Below, piece by piece: positions 10,168 through 23,600 of a stretch of DNA of 64,000 nucleotides. The notes below the pieces were generated by a model that saw nothing but the letters and a program-made list of their open reading frames with translations, was not told the origin of the DNA and did not search any database. The position numbers and the translations under genes were made by a program. Position 1 is the first letter of the stretch. Every line of letters starts with the position of its first letter. Origin of the DNA: Cristatella mucedo (Eukaryota; Bryozoa; Phylactolaemata; Cristatellidae); assembly GCA_009760855.2 (NCBI GenBank), contig WPIO01000372.1, positions 1 through 64,000 on the forward strand, given 5' to 3'.

Positions 10168-13100
10168 GCAGCACTCTGCTGCCAGCCAGCCCACGCTCCG
10201 ACATGCAGATTTGAAGTTTCTAGATATTCCGGGATCTGCTGGGAACTCGTGCGAAATGTGTTATTTACGTGCGAAAAGCTGGAAACAAGGTGAAGCACTC
10301 TGCTGACAGCCAGCTCACGCTCCGACATGCAGATTTGAAGTTTCTAGATATTCCGCGATCTGCTGCGAACTCGTGCGAAATGTGTTATTTACGTGCGAAA
10401 TGCTTGAAACAAGGTGCAGCACTCTGCTGCCAGCCAGCGCACGCTCCGACATGCAGATTTAAAGTTTCTAGATATTCCGCGATCTGCTGCGAACTCGTGC
10501 GAAATGTGTTTTTTACGTGCAAAATGCTCAAAACAAGGTGCAGCACTCTGCTGCCAGCCAGCGCACACTCCGACATGCAGATTTGAAGTTTCTAGATATT
10601 CCGGGATCTGCTGGGAACTCGTGCGAAATGTGTTATTTACGTGCGAAAAGCTTGAAAACAAGGTGCAGCACTTTGCTGCCAGCCAGCTCACGCTCCGACA
10701 TGCAGATTTGAAGTTTCTAGATATTCCGCGATCTGCTGCGAACTCGTGCGAAATGTGTTATTTACGAGTGCGAAATGCTTGAAACAAGGTACAGCACTCT
10801 GCTGCCAGCCAGCTCACGCTCCGACATGCAGATTTGAAGTTTCTAGATATTCCGCGATCTGCTGCGAACTCGTGCGAAATGTGTTATTTACGTGCGAAAT
10901 GCTTGAAACAAGGTGCAGCACTCTGCTGCCAGCCAGCTCACGCTCCGACATGCAGATTTAAAGTTTCTAGATATTCCGCGATCTGCTGCGAACTCGTGCG
11001 AAATGTGTTATTTACGTGCGAAAAGCTTGAAACAAGGTGCAGCACTCTGCTGCCAGCCAGCGCACGCTCCGACAAGCAGATTTGAAGTTTCTGGATATTC
11101 TGCGATCTGCTGCGAACTCGTGCGAAATGTGTTATTCAAGTGCGAAATGCTCAAAACAAGGTGCAGCACTCTGCTGCCAGCCAGCGCACGCTCCGACATG
11201 CAGATTTGAAGTTTCTAGATATTCCGCGATCTGCTGCGAACTCGTGCGAAATGTGTTATTTACGTGCGAAATGCTAGAAACAAGGTGCAGCACTCTGCTG
11301 CCAGCCAGCGCACGCTCCGACATGCAGATTTGAAGTTTCTAGATATTCCGCGATCTGCTGCGAACTCGTGCAAAACGTGTTATTTACGTGCGAAATGCTT
11401 TAAACAAGGTGCAGCACTCTGCTGCCAGCCAGCGCACGCTCCGACATGCAGATTTGAAGTTTCTAGATATTCCGGGATCTTCTGGGAACTCGTGCGAAAT
11501 GTGTTATTTACGTTCAAAACGCTTGAACCAGGTGCAGCACTCTGTTGCTAGCCAGCGCACACTCCGACATGCAGATTTAAAGTTTCTAGATATTCCGGGA
11601 TCTTCTGGGAACACGTGCGAAATGTTTTATTTACGTGCGAAAAGCTAGAAACAAGGTGAAGCACTCTGCTGCCAGCCAGCTCACGCTCCGACATGCAGAT
11701 TTAAAGTTTCTAGATATTCCGCGATCTGCTGCGAACTCGTGCGAAATGTGTTATTTACGTGCGAAATGCTTGAAACAAGGTGCAGCACTCTGCTGCCAGC
11801 CAGCGCACGCTCCGACATGCAGATTTGAAGTTTCTAGATATTCCGCGATCTGCTGCGAACTCGTGCGAAATGTGTTATTTACGTGCGAAATGCTTGAAAC
11901 AAGGTGCAGCACTCTGCTGCCAGCCAGCTCACGCTCCGACATGCAGATTTAAAGTTTCTAGATATTCCGGGATCTGCTGGGAACTCGTGCGAAATGTGTT
12001 ATTTACGTGCGAAAAGCTAGAAACAAGGTAAAGCACTCAGGTGACAGCCAGCTCACGCTCCGACATGCAGATTTGAAGTTTCTAGATATTCCGCGATCTG
12101 CTGCGAACTCGTGCGAAATGTGTTATTTACGTGCGAAATGCTTAAAACAAGGTGAAGCACTCTGGTGACAGCCAGCGCACGCTCCGACATGCAGATTTAA
12201 AGTTTCTAGATATTCCGGGATCTGCTGGGAACTCGTGCGAAATGTGTTATTTACGTGCGAAAAGCTTGAAACAAGGTGAAGCACTCTGCTGCCAGCTAGC
12301 GCACGCTCCGACATGCAGATTTAAAGTTTCTAGATATTCTGCGATCAGCTGCGAACTCGTGCGAAATGTTTTATTTACGTGCAAAAAGCTTGAAACAAGA
12401 TGAAGCCCTTTGGTGACAGCCAGCGCGCGCTCCGACATGTAGATTTAAAGTTTCTAGATATTCCGTGATCTGCTGGGAACTCGTGCAAAATGTGTTATGT
12501 GAGTGCGAAATGCTTAAAACAAGGTACAGCACTCTGCTTCCAGCCAGCTCACGCTCCGACTTGCAGATTGGAAGTTTCAAGATATTCTGCGACCTGCTGC
12601 GAACTTGTGCGAAATCTGTTATTTACGTTCGAAATGCTTGAAACATTTTGCAGCACTCTGCTGCCGGCCAGCTCACGCTCCAACATGCAGATTTGAAGTT
12701 TCTAGATTTCAGCGATCTGCTGCGAACTCGTGCAAAGTGTGTTTTTTACGGGCGAAATGCTTGAAACAAGCTGCAGCACTTTGCTGCCAGCCAGCCCACG
12801 CTCTGACATGCAGATTTGAAGTTTCTAGATGTTCTGCGATCTGCTGCGAACTCGTGCGAAATGTGTTATTGACGTTCGAAATGCTTGAAACAAGGTGCAG
12901 CACTCTATAGCCAGCCAGCTCACGCTCCGACATGCAGATTTGAAGTTTCTAGATATTCCGGGATCTTCTGGGAACTCATGCGAAACGTGTTATTTACGTG
13001 CGCAAAGCTTGAAACAAGGTGAAGCACTCTGCTGCCAGCCAGCCCACGCTCCGACATGCAGATTTGAAGTTTCTAGACATTCCGCGATCTGCTGCTAACT

Positions 13101-13729
13101 CGTGCGAAATGTGTTATTTACGTGCGAAATACTTGAAACAAGGTGCAGCACTCTGCTGCCAGCAAGCTCACGCTCCGACATGCAGCTTTAAAGTTCCTAG
13201 ATATTCCGCGATCTGCTGCGAACTCGTGCGAAATGTGTTATTTACGTGCGAAATGCTTGAAACAAGGTGCAGCACTCTGCTGCCAGCCAGCTCACGCTCC
13301 GACATGCAGATTTGAAGTTTCTAGATATTCTGCGATCAGCTGCGAACTCGTGCGAAATGTGTTATTTACGTGCAAAAAGCTTGAAACAAGGTGAAGCCCT
13401 TTGGTGACAGCCAGCGCGCGCTCCGACATGCAGATTTAAAGTTTCTAGATATTCCGGGATCTGTTGGGAACTCGTGCGAAATGTGTTATTTACGTGCGAA
13501 AAGCTAGAAACAAGGTGAAGCACTCAGGTGACAGCCAGCTCACACTCCGACATGCAGATTTAAAGTTTCTAGATATTCCGGGATCTGCTGCGAACTCGTG
13601 CGAAATGTGTTATTTACGTGCGAAAAGCTTGAAACAAGGTGAAGCACTTTGGTGACAGCCAGCGCACGCTCCGACTTGCAGATTTGAAGTTTCTAGATAT
13701 TCCGCGATCTGCTGCGATTTCGTGCGAAA

Positions 13730-14400
13730 TGTGGTTTTCGAGTGCGAAATGCTTGAAACAAGGTACAGCACTCAGCTGCCAGCCAGCTCACGCTCCGACA
13801 TGTAGATTTGAAGTTCCTAGATATTCGGCGTTCTACTGTGAACTCGTGCGACATGTGTTATTTCCGTGCGAAATACTTGAAACACGGTGCAGCACTCTGC
13901 TGTCAGCCAGCGCACGCTCCGACAAGCAGATTTGAAGTTTCTGGTTATTCGGCGATCTACTGCGAACTCGTGCGACATGTGTTATTCGAGTCCGAAATGC
14001 TCAAAATAAGGTGCAGCACTCAGCTGCCAGCCAGCTCACGCTCCGACATGTAGATTTGAAGTTCCTAGATATTCGGCGTTCTACTGTGAACTCGTGCGAA
14101 ATGTGTTTTTTCCGTGCGAAATACTTGAAACAAGGTGCAGCACTCTGCTGTCAGCCAGCGCACGCTCCGACAAGCAGATTTGAAGTTTCTGGTTATTCGG
14201 CGATCTACTGCGAACTCGTGCGACATGTGTTATTCGAGTCCGAAATGCTCAAAATAAGGTGCAGCACTCAGCTGCCAGCCAGCTCACGCTCCGACATGTA
14301 GATTTAAAGTTCCTAGATATTCGGCGTTCTACTGTGAACTCGTGCGAAATGTGTTATTTACGTGCGAAATGCTTAAAACAAGGTGAAGCCCTTTGGTGAC
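13730..14400. repeat. Dimeric (248-bp) higher-order repeat, site 2
   Basis: GGCGTTCTAC occurs at 13,827, 14,075 and 14,323, each 248 bp apart, with the alternating monomer (GACAAGCAG, TCTGGTTATTCGGCG, TGCGACATGTG, TTCGAGTCCG) between. It lies directly upstream of cassette alpha, exactly as at site 4 (27,950-28,620), so the dimer array and the cassette were duplicated together. Confidence 0.88.
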
Positions 14401-15001
14401 AGCCAGCCCACTCTCCGACGAGCAGATTTGAAGTTTCTAGATATTACGTGATCTGCTGGGAACTCGTGCAAAATGGGTTAATCGAGTGCGAAAAGCTTGA
14501 AACAAGGTACAGCACTCTGCTGCCAGCCAGCCCACACTCCGACACCTAGATTTGAAGTTTCTAGATATTCCGGGATCTGCTGGGAACTCGTGCGAAATGT
14601 GTCATTTACGTGCGAAAAGCTTGAAACAAGGTGAAGCACTCTGGTGACAGCCAGCTCACGCTCCGACGTGCAGATTTGAAGTTTCTAGATATTCCGCGAT
14701 CTGCTGCGAACTCGTGCGACATGTGTTATTCGAGTGCGAAATGCTTGAAACAAGGTGCAGCACTCTGCTGCCAGCCGGCGCACGCTCCGACATGCAGATT
14801 TAAAGTTTCTAGATATTTTGCGATCAGCTGCGAACTCGTGCGAAACGTGTTATTCGAGTGCGAAATGCTCAAATCAAGGTTTGGCACTCTGCTGCAAGCC
14901 GGCGCACACTCCGACATGCAGATTTGAAGTTTGTAGATATTCAGCGATCTGCTGCGAACTCGTGCGAAATGTGTTATTTACGTGCGAAAAGCTTGAAACA
15001 A
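14141..15001. repeat. Cassette alpha, copy 2
   Basis: Matches 7,430-8,290 at offset 6,711, with ATTACGTG at 14,442 and the TTTGGCAC marker at about 14,879. The similarity continues upstream to about 13,730 when compared with copy 3 but not with copy 1, so copies 2 and 3 share a longer duplicated segment. Confidence 0.85.
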
Positions 15002-15127
15002 GGTGAAGCCCTTTGGTGACAGCCAGCGCACGCTCCGACATGCAGATTTGAAGTTACTAGATATTCCGCGATCTGCTGCAAAGTCGTGCGAAATGTGTTA
15101 TTTACGCTTAAAACGCTTGAACCAGGT

Positions 15128-15306
15128 GCAGCACTCTGTTGCCAGCCAGCAATCACTCCGACATGCAGATTTAAAGTTTCTAGATATTCCGCGATCCCAG
15201 CCGGTTCACACTCCGACACCTAGATTTGAAGTTTCTAGATATTCCGCGATCTGCTGCGAACTCGTGCGAAATGTGTTATATACGAGCGAAATGCTTGAAA
15301 CAAGGT
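15128..15306. repeat. Fused monomer pair (179 bp, 69-bp deletion)
   Basis: TTCCGCGATC (to about 69) joins CCAGCCGGTTCAC (from about 15 of the next unit). The downstream part belongs to the ACACCTAGATTTG subtype, absent from the monomer immediately upstream. Confidence 0.9.
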
Positions 15307-15750
15307 GCAGTACTTTGCAGCCAGCCAGCGCACGCTCCGACGAGCAGATTTGAAGTTTCTGGATATTCCGCGATCTGCTGCGAACTCGTGCGAAATGTGT
15401 TATTCGAGTGCGAAATGCTCAAAACAAGGTGCAGCACTCTGCTGCCAGCCAGCTCACGCTCCGACTTGCAGATTGGAAGTTTCAAGATATTCTGCGACCT
15501 GCTGCGAACTTGTGCGAAATGTGTTATTTACGTTCGAAATGCTTGAAACATTTTGCAGCACTCTGCTGCCGGCCAGCTCACGCTCCAACATGCAGATTTG
15601 AAGTTTCTAGATTTCAGCGATCTGCTGCGAACTCGTGCAAAGTGTGTTTTTTACGGGCGAAATGCTTGAAACAAGCTGCAGCACTTTGCTGCCAGCCAGC
15701 CCACGCTCTGACATGCAGATTTGAAGTTTCTAGATATTCTGCGATCTGCT
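15200..15750. repeat. Cassette beta, partial copy
   Basis: Markers in order: GCAGTACTTTGCAGCC; TCTGGATATTCC; TTCGAGTGCG with CTCAAAACAAGG; TTCAAGATATTCTGCGACC; ACATTTTGCAGCAC; CCAACATGCAG; TAGATTTCAGCG; GTGTTTTTTACG with CAAGCTGCAG; CTCTGACATG. The same order occurs at 44.5-45.4, 48.7-49.6 and 58.9-59.7 kb, and in part at 54.2-54.6 kb. Confidence 0.75.
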
Positions 15751-18700
15751 GCGAACTCGTGCGAAATGTGTTATTTACGTTCAAAACGCTTGAATCAGGT
15801 GCAGCACTCTGTTGCTAGCCAGCACACACTCCGACATGCAGATTTAAAGTTTCTAGATATTCCGGGATCTGCTGGGAACTCGTGCGAAATGTGTTATTTA
15901 CGTGCGAAATGCTTGAAACAAGGTGAAGCCCTTTAGTGACCGCCAGGGCATGCTCCGACGAGCAGATTTGAAGTTACTGGATATTCCGCGATCTGCTGCG
16001 AACTCGTGCGAAATGTGTTATTCGAGTGCAAAATGCTCAAAACAAGGTGCAGCACTCTGCTGCCAGCCAGCTCACGCTCCGACATGCAGATTTGAAGTTA
16101 CTAGATATACCGCGATCTGCGTCAAACTCGTGCGAAATGTGTTATTTACGTTCAAAACGCTTGAACCAGGTGCAGCACTCTGTTGCCAGCCAGCTCACAC
16201 TCCGACATGCAGATTTAAAGTTTTTAGATATTCTGCGATCTGCTGCGAACTCGTGCTAAATGTGTTATTTACGCGCGAAAAGCTTGAAACAAGGTAAAGC
16301 ACTCTGCTGCCAGCCAGCCCACGCTCCGACATGCTGATTTGAAGTTTCTAGACATTCCGCGATCTGCTGCGAACTCGTGCGAAATGTGTTATTTACGTGC
16401 GAAATACGTGAAACAAGGTGCAGCACTCTGCTGCCAGCAAGCTCACGCTCCGACATGCAGCATTTGAAGTTTCTAGATATTCCGGGATCTTCTGGGAACT
16501 CGTGCGAAATGTGTTATTTACGTTCAAAACGCTTGAATTAGGTGCATCACTCTGTTGCTAGCCAGCACACACTGCGACATGCAGATTTAAAGTTTCTAGA
16601 TATTCCGCGATCTGCTGCGAACTCGTGCGAAATGTGTTATTCGAGTGCGAAATGCTCAAAACAAGGTGCAGCACTCTGCTGCCAGCCAGCTCACGCTCCG
16701 ACATGCAGATTTGAAGTTTCTAGATATTCCGCGATCTGCTGCGAACTCGTGCGAAATGTGTTATTTACGTGCGAAAAGCTTGAAACAAGGTGAAGCACTC
16801 TGGTGACAGCCAGCGCACGCTCCGACATGCAGATTTGAAGTTTCTAGATATTCCGCGATCTGCTGCGAAGTCGTGCGAAATGTGTTATTTACGCTTAAAA
16901 CGCTTTAAAACAAGGTGAAGCACTCAGGTGACAGCCAGCAATCACTCCGACATGCAGATTTAAAGTTTCTAGATATTCCGCGATCTGCTGCGAACTCGTG
17001 CGAAATGTGTTATTTCCGTGCGAAATGCTTGAAACAAGGTGAAGCACTCTGCTGTCAGCCAGCACACGCTCCGACATGCAGATTTGAAGTTTCTAGATAT
17101 TCCGCGATCTGCTGTGAACTCGTGCGAAATGTGTTATTTACGTGCGAAATGCTTGAAACAAGGTGCAGCACTCTGCTGCCAGCCAGCTCACGCTCCGACA
17201 TGCAGATTTGAAGTTTCTAGATATTCCGCGATCTGCTGCGAACTCGTGCGAAATGTGTTATTTACGTGCGAAATGCTTGAAACAAGGTGCAGCACTCTGC
17301 TGCCAGCCAGCACACGCTCCGACATGCAGATTTGAAGTTTCTAGATATTCCGCGATCTGCTGCGAACTCGTGCGAAATGTGTTATTTACGTGCGAAATGC
17401 TTTAAAACAAGGTGCAGCACTCTGCTGCCAGCCAGCGCACGCTCCGACATGCAGATTTGAAGTTTCTAGATATTCCGCGATCTGCTGCGAACTCGTGCAA
17501 AACGTGTTATTTACGTGCGAAATGCTTTAAACAAGGTGCAGCACTTTGCTGCCAGCCAGCGCACGCTCCGACATGCAGATTTGAAGTTTCTATATATTCC
17601 GCGATCTGCTGCGAACTCGTGCGAAACGTGTTATTTACGTGCGAAATGCTTGAAACAAGGTGCAGCACTCTGCTGCCAGCCAGCGCACGCTCCGACATGC
17701 AGATTTGAAGTTTCTAGATATTCCGCGATCTGCTGCGAACTCGTGCAAAATGTGTTATTTACGTGCGAAATGCTTTAAACAAGGTGCAGCACTCTGCTGC
17801 CAGCCAGCTCACGCTCCGACATGCAGATTTGAAGTTTCTAGATATTCCGCGATCTGCTGCGAACTCGTGCGAAATGTGTTAATCGAGTGCGAAATGCTTG
17901 AAACAAGGTGCAGCACTCTGCTGCCAGCCAGCGCACGCTCCGACATGCAGATTTGAAGTTTCTAGATATTCCGCGATCTGCTGCGAACTCGTGCGAAATG
18001 TGTTATTTTACGTGCGAAATGCTGCGAAAAACACAGGTGCAGCACTCTGCTGCCAGCCAGCTCACGCTCCGACATGCAGATTTGAAGTTTTAGATATTCC
18101 GCGATCTGCTGCGAACTCGTGCGAAATGTGTTATTTACGTGCGAAATGCTTGAAACAAGGTGCAGCACTCTGCTGCCAGCCAGCGCACGCTCCGACATGC
18201 AGATTTGAAAGGTGCTAGATCTTCCGCGATCTGCTGCGAACTCGTGCGAAATGTGTTATTTACGTGCGAAATGCTTTAAACAAGGTGCAGCACTCTGCTG
18301 CCAGCAAGCGCACGCTCCGACATGCAGATTTAAAGTTTCTAGATATTCCGCGATCTGCTGCGAACTCGTGCGCGAAATGTGTTATTTACGTTCAAAATGC
18401 TTGAAACAAGGTACAGCACTCTGCTGCCAGCCAGCGCACACTCCGACATGCAGATTTAAAGTTTCTAGATATTCCGCGATCTGCTGCGAACTCGTGCGAA
18501 ATGTGTTATTTACGTGCGAAATGCTTGAAACAAGGTGCAGCACTCTGCTGCCAGCCAGAGCACGCTCCGACATGCAGATTTGAAGTTTCTAGATATTCCG
18601 CGATCTGCTGCGAACTCGTGCGAAATGTGTTATTTACGTGCGAAATGCTAAAAACAAGGTGCAGCACTCTGCTGCCAGCCAGCGCACGCTCCGACATGCA

Positions 18701-19779
18701 GATTTGAAGTTTCTAGATATTCCGCGATCTGCTGCGAACTCGTGCGAAATGTGTTATTTACGTGCGAAAATACTTGAAACAAGGTGCAGCACTCTGCTGC
18801 CAGCCAGCGCACGCTCCGACATGCAGATTTAAAGTTTCTACATATTCCGCGATCTGGTGCGAACTTGTGCGAAAATTGTTATTTACGTGCGAAATGCTTT
18901 AAACATGGTGCAGCACTCTGCTGCCAGCCAGCCCACGCTCCGACATGCAGATTTGAAGTTTCTAGATATTCCGCGATCTGCTGCGAACTCGTGCAAAATG
19001 TGTTATTTACGTGCGAAAATGCTTTAAACAAGGTGCAGCACTCTGCTGCCAGCCAGCGCACGCTCCGACATGCAGATTTGAAGTTTCTAGATATTCCGCG
19101 ATCTGCTGCGAACTCGTGCGAAATGTGTTATTTACGTGCGAAATGCTTGAAACAAGGTGCAGCACTCTGCTGCCAGCCAGCTCACGCTCCGACATGCAGA
19201 TTTGAAGTTTCTAGATATTCCGCGATCTGCTGCGAACTCGTGCGAAATGTGTTATTTACGTGCGAAATGCTTAAAACAAGGTGCAGCACTCTGCTGCCAG
19301 CCAGCCCACGCTCCGACATGCAGATTTGAAGTTTCTAGATATTCCGCGATCTGCTGGGAACTCGTGCGAAATGTGTTATTTACGTGCGAAATGCTTTAAA
19401 CAAGGTGCAGCACTCTGCTGCCAGCCAGCCCACACTCCGACATGCAGATTTGAAGTTTCTACATATTTCGCGATTTGCTGTGAACTCGTGCGAAATGTGT
19501 TATTTACGTGCGAAAAGCTAGAAACAAGGTGAAGCACTCTGGTGACAGCCAGCGCACGCTCCGACATGCAGATTTGAAGTTTCTAGATATTCCGCGATCT
19601 GCTGCGAACTCGTGCGAAATGTGTTTATTCGAGTGCGAAATGCTTGAAACAAGGTGCAGCACTCTGCTGCCAGCCAGCGCACGCTCCGACATGCAGATTT
19701 GAAGTTTCTAGATATTCCGCGATCTGCTGCGAACTCGTGCGAAATGTGTTATTCGAGTGGGAAATGCTCAAAACAAGGT

Positions 19780-19917
19780 GAAGCACTCTGCTGCCAGCCA
19801 GCCCACGCTCCGACATGCAGATTTGAAGTTTCTAGATATTCCGCGATCTGCTGCGAACTCGTGCGAAATGTGTTATTTACGTGCGAAAAGCTCCGTGCGA
19901 AAAGCTTGAAACAAGGT
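19780..19917. repeat. Expanded monomer (138 bp, +14) with internal tandem duplication
   Basis: The segment CGTGCGAAAAGCT is followed by a second CCGTGCGAAAAGCT before TTGAAAC. The copies differ at one base, and the second copy's leading C matches the TTTCCGTGCG subtype. It could be slippage or a short templated switch. Confidence 0.88.
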
Positions 19918-20418
19918 GCAGCACTCTGCTGCCAGCCAGCTCACGCTCCGACATGCAGATTTGAAGTTTCTAGATATTCCGCGATCTGCTGCGAACTCGT
20001 GGGAAATGTGTATTTATTTACGTGCGAAATGCTTGAAACAAGGTGCAGCACTCTGCTGCCAGCCAGCTCACGCTCCGACATGCAGATTTGAAGTTTCTAG
20101 ATATTCCGCGATCTGCTGCGAACTCGTGCGAAATGTGTTATTTACGTGCGAAAAAGCTTGAAACAAGGTGCAGCACTCTGCTGCCAGCCAGCCCACGCTC
20201 CGACATGCAGATTTGAAGTTTCTAGATATTCCGCGATCTGCTGCGAACTCGTGCGAAATGTGTTATTTACGTGCGAAATGCTTGAAACAAGGTGCAGCAC
20301 TCTGGTGCCAGCCAGCGCACGCTCCGACATGCAGATTTGAAGTTTCTAGATATTCCGCGATCTGCTGCGAACTCGTGCGAAATGTGTTTTTATACGTGCG
20401 AAATGCTTTAAACAAGGT

Positions 20419-20612
20419 GCAGCACTCTGCTGCCAGCCAGCGCACGCTCCGACATGCAGATTTGAAGTTTCTAGATATTCCGCGATCTGCTGCGAACTCG
20501 TGCGAAATGTGTTATTTACTGACATGCAGATTTGAAGTTTCTAGATATTCCGCGATCTGCTGCGAACTCGTGCGAAATGTGTTATTTACGTGCGAAATGC
20601 TTGAAACAAGGT
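20419..20612. repeat. Fused monomer pair (194 bp, 54-bp deletion)
   Basis: TGTTATTTAC (to about 101) joins TGACATGCAG (from about 32 of the next unit). The CTGACATG form belongs to the CTCTGACATG subtype, whereas the flanking copies have CTCCGACATG. Confidence 0.9.
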
Positions 20613-23600
20613 ACAGCACTCTGCTGCCAGCCAGCGCACGCTCCGACATGCAGATTTGAAGTTTCTAGATATTCCGCGATCTGCTGCGAACTCGTGCGAA
20701 ATGTGTTATTTACGTGCGAAATGCTTGAAACAAGGTGCAGCACTCTGCTGCCAGCCAGCTCACGCTCCGACATGCAGATTTGAAGTTTCTAGATATTCCG
20801 CGATCTGCTGCGAACTCGTGCGAAACGTGTTATTTACGTGCGAAATGCTTTAAACAAGGTGCAGCACTCTGTTGCCAGCCAGCGCACGCTCCGACATGCA
20901 GATTTGAAGTTTCTAGATATTCCGCGATCTGCTGCGAACTCGTGCGAAATGTGTTATTTACGTGCGAAATGCTTGAAACAAGGTGAAGCACTCTGCTGCC
21001 AGCCAGCGCACGCTCCGACATGCAGATTTAAAGTTTCTAGATATTCCGCGATCTGCTGGGAACTCGTGCGAAATGTGTTATTTACGTGCGAAATGCTTGA
21101 AACAAGGTGCAGCACTCTGCTGCCAGCCAGCTCACGCTCCGACATGCAGAATTGAAGTTTCTAGATATTCCGCGATCTGCTGCGAACTCGTGCGAAATGT
21201 GTTATTTACATGCGAAAAAGCTAGAAACAAGGTGAAGCACTCTGGAGCCAGCCAGCTCACGCTCCGACATGCAGATTTAAAGTTTCTAGATATTCCGGGA
21301 TCTGCTGGGAACTCGTGCGAAAATGTGTGTTATTTACGTACAAAATGCTTAAAACAAGGTGCAGCACTCTGCTGCCAGCCAGCTCACGCTCCGACATGCA
21401 GATTTGAAGTTTCTAGATATTCCGCGATCTGCTGCGAACTCGTGCGAAATGTGTTATTTACGTGCGAAATGCTTGAAACAAGGTGCAGCACTCTGCTGCC
21501 AGCCAGCTCACGCTCCGACATGCAGATTTGAAGTTTCTAGATATTCCGCGATCTGCTGCGAACTCGTGCGAAATGTGTTATTTACGTGCGAAATGCTTTA
21601 AACAAGGTGCAGCACTCTGCTGCCAGCCAGCCCACGCTCCGACATGCAGATTTGAAGTTTCTACATATTCCGCGATCTGCTGCGAACTCGTGCGAAACGT
21701 GTTATTTACGTGCGAAATGCTTTAAACATGGTGCAGCACTCTGCTGCCAGCTAGCTCACGCTCTGACAAGCAGATTTGAAGTTTCTAGATATTCCACGAT
21801 CTGCTGCGAACTCGTGCGAAATGTGTTATTCGAGTGCGAAATGCTCAAAACAAGGTGCAGCACTCTGCTGCCAGCCAGCTCACGCTCCGACATGCAGATT
21901 TGAAGTTTCTAGATATTTCCGCGATCTGCTGCGAACTCGTGCGAAATGTGTTATTTACGTGCGAAATGCTTGAACCAAGGTGCAGCACTCTGCTGACAGC
22001 CAGCGCACGCTCCGACATGCAGATTTGAAGTTTCTAGATATTTCGCGATCTGCTGCGAACTCGTGCGAAATGTGTTTTTATTCGAGTGCGAAATGCTGAA
22101 ATCAAGGTGCAGCACTCTGCTGTCAGCAAGCGCACACTCCGACATGCAGATTTGAAGTTTCTACAGATTTCGCGATCTGCTGCGAACTCGTGCGAAATGT
22201 GTTATTTACGTGCGAAAAGCTTGAAACAAGGTGAAGCACTCTGCTGCCAGCCAGCGCACGCTCCGACATGCAGATTTGAAGTTTCTAGATATTCCGCGAT
22301 CTGCTGCGAACTCGTGCGAAATGTGTTATTGACGTGCGAAATGCTTGAAACAAGGTGCAGCACTCTGCTGCCAGCCAGCTCACGCTCCGACATGCAGATT
22401 TGAAGTTTCTAGATATTCCGCGATCTCTGCGAACTCGTGCGAAATGTGTTATTTACGTGCGAAATGCTTGAAACAAGGTGCAGCACTCTGCTGCCAGCCA
22501 GCCCACGCTCCGACAAGCAGATTTGAAGTTTCTAGATATTCCGCGATCTGCTGCGAACTCGTGCGAAATGTGTTATTTACGTGCGAAAATGCTTAAATTA
22601 AGGTGCAGCACTCTGCTGCCAGCCAGCGCACACTCCGACATGCAGATTTGAAGTTTCTAGATATTCCGCGATCTGCTGGGAACTCGTGCGAAATGTGTTA
22701 TTTACGTGCGAAAAGCTTGAAACAAGGTGAAGCACTCTGCTGCCAGCCAGCGCACGCTCCGACATGCAGATTTGAAGTTTCTAGATATTCCGCGATCTGC
22801 TGCGAACTCGTGCGAAATGTGTTATTTACGTGCGAAATGCTTGAAACAAGGTGCAGCACTCTGCTGCCAGCCAGCGCACGCTCCGACATGCAGATTTGAA
22901 GTTTCTAGATATTCCGCGATCTGCTGCGAACTCGTGCGAAATGTGTTATTTACGTGCGAAATGCTTGAAACAAGGTGCAGCACTCTGCTGCCAGCCAGCA
23001 CACGCTCCGACATGCAGATTTAAAGTTTCTAGATATTCCGCGATCTGCTGCGAACTCGTGCGAAATGTGTTATTTACGTGCGAAAAGCTTGAAACAAGGT
23101 GAAGCACTCTGGTGACAGCCAGCTCACGCTCCGACATGCAGATTTGAAGTTTCTAGATATTCCGCGATCTGCTGCGAACTCGTGCGAAATGTGTTATTTA
23201 CGTTCAAAATGCTTGAAACAAGGTGCAGCACTCTGCTGCCAGCCAGCTCACGCTCCGACATGCAGATTTGAAGTTTCTAGATATTCCGCGATCTGCTGCG
23301 AACTCGTGCGAAATGTGTTATTTACGTGCGAAAATGCTTGAAACAAGGTGCAGCACTCTGCTGCCAGCCAGCTCACGCTCCGACATGCAGATTTGAAGTT
23401 TCTAGATATTCCGCGATCTGCTGCGAACTCGTGCGAAATGTGTTATTTACGTGCGAAAAGCTTGAAACAAGGTGCAGCACTCTGCTGCCAGCCAGCTCAC
23501 GCTCCGACATGCAGATTTGAAGTTTCTAGATATTCCGCGATCTGCTGCGAACTCGTGCGAAATGTGTTATTTACGTGCGAAATGCTTGAAACAAGGTGCA

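Larger units (their letters stand above)
8290..11470. repeat. Homogenised zone 1b
   Basis: Near-reference monomers, beginning with a few mixed ones up to about 8,850. They include a pure run of the GCTTTAAAC subtype and the 51-bp truncated monomer at 10,117. A 1-bp loss at about 9,928 (TAGATGTCTGCG) and a 1-bp gain at about 9,735 change the reading phase and create a fortuitous 246-codon open frame at 9,474-10,214. Confidence 0.8.
11470..16800. repeat. Variant zone 2
   Basis: Diverged subtype monomers as in zone 1, with a short near-reference stretch at about 11,640-12,000. About 12,330-12,560 resembles 2,010-2,250 (offset 10,320) and 31,750-31,990: GTGCAAAAAGCTTGAAAC, AAGATGAAGCCC, CAGCGCGCGCTCC, TTCCGTGATC. 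About 12,740-13,200 carries the delta marker order. 13.7-15.0 kb holds the dimer repeat and cassette alpha copy 2. Confidence 0.8.

Noticed and set aside
9474..10214. 246-codon open frame, the longest on the plus strand, Cys-rich
   Set aside because: It reads through six satellite units and stays open only because of a 1-bp gain, a 1-bp loss and a 73-bp deletion. The peptide is the array translated in successive frames (124 is 1 modulo 3), with no domain, no codon bias and the same composition as all neighbouring frames.
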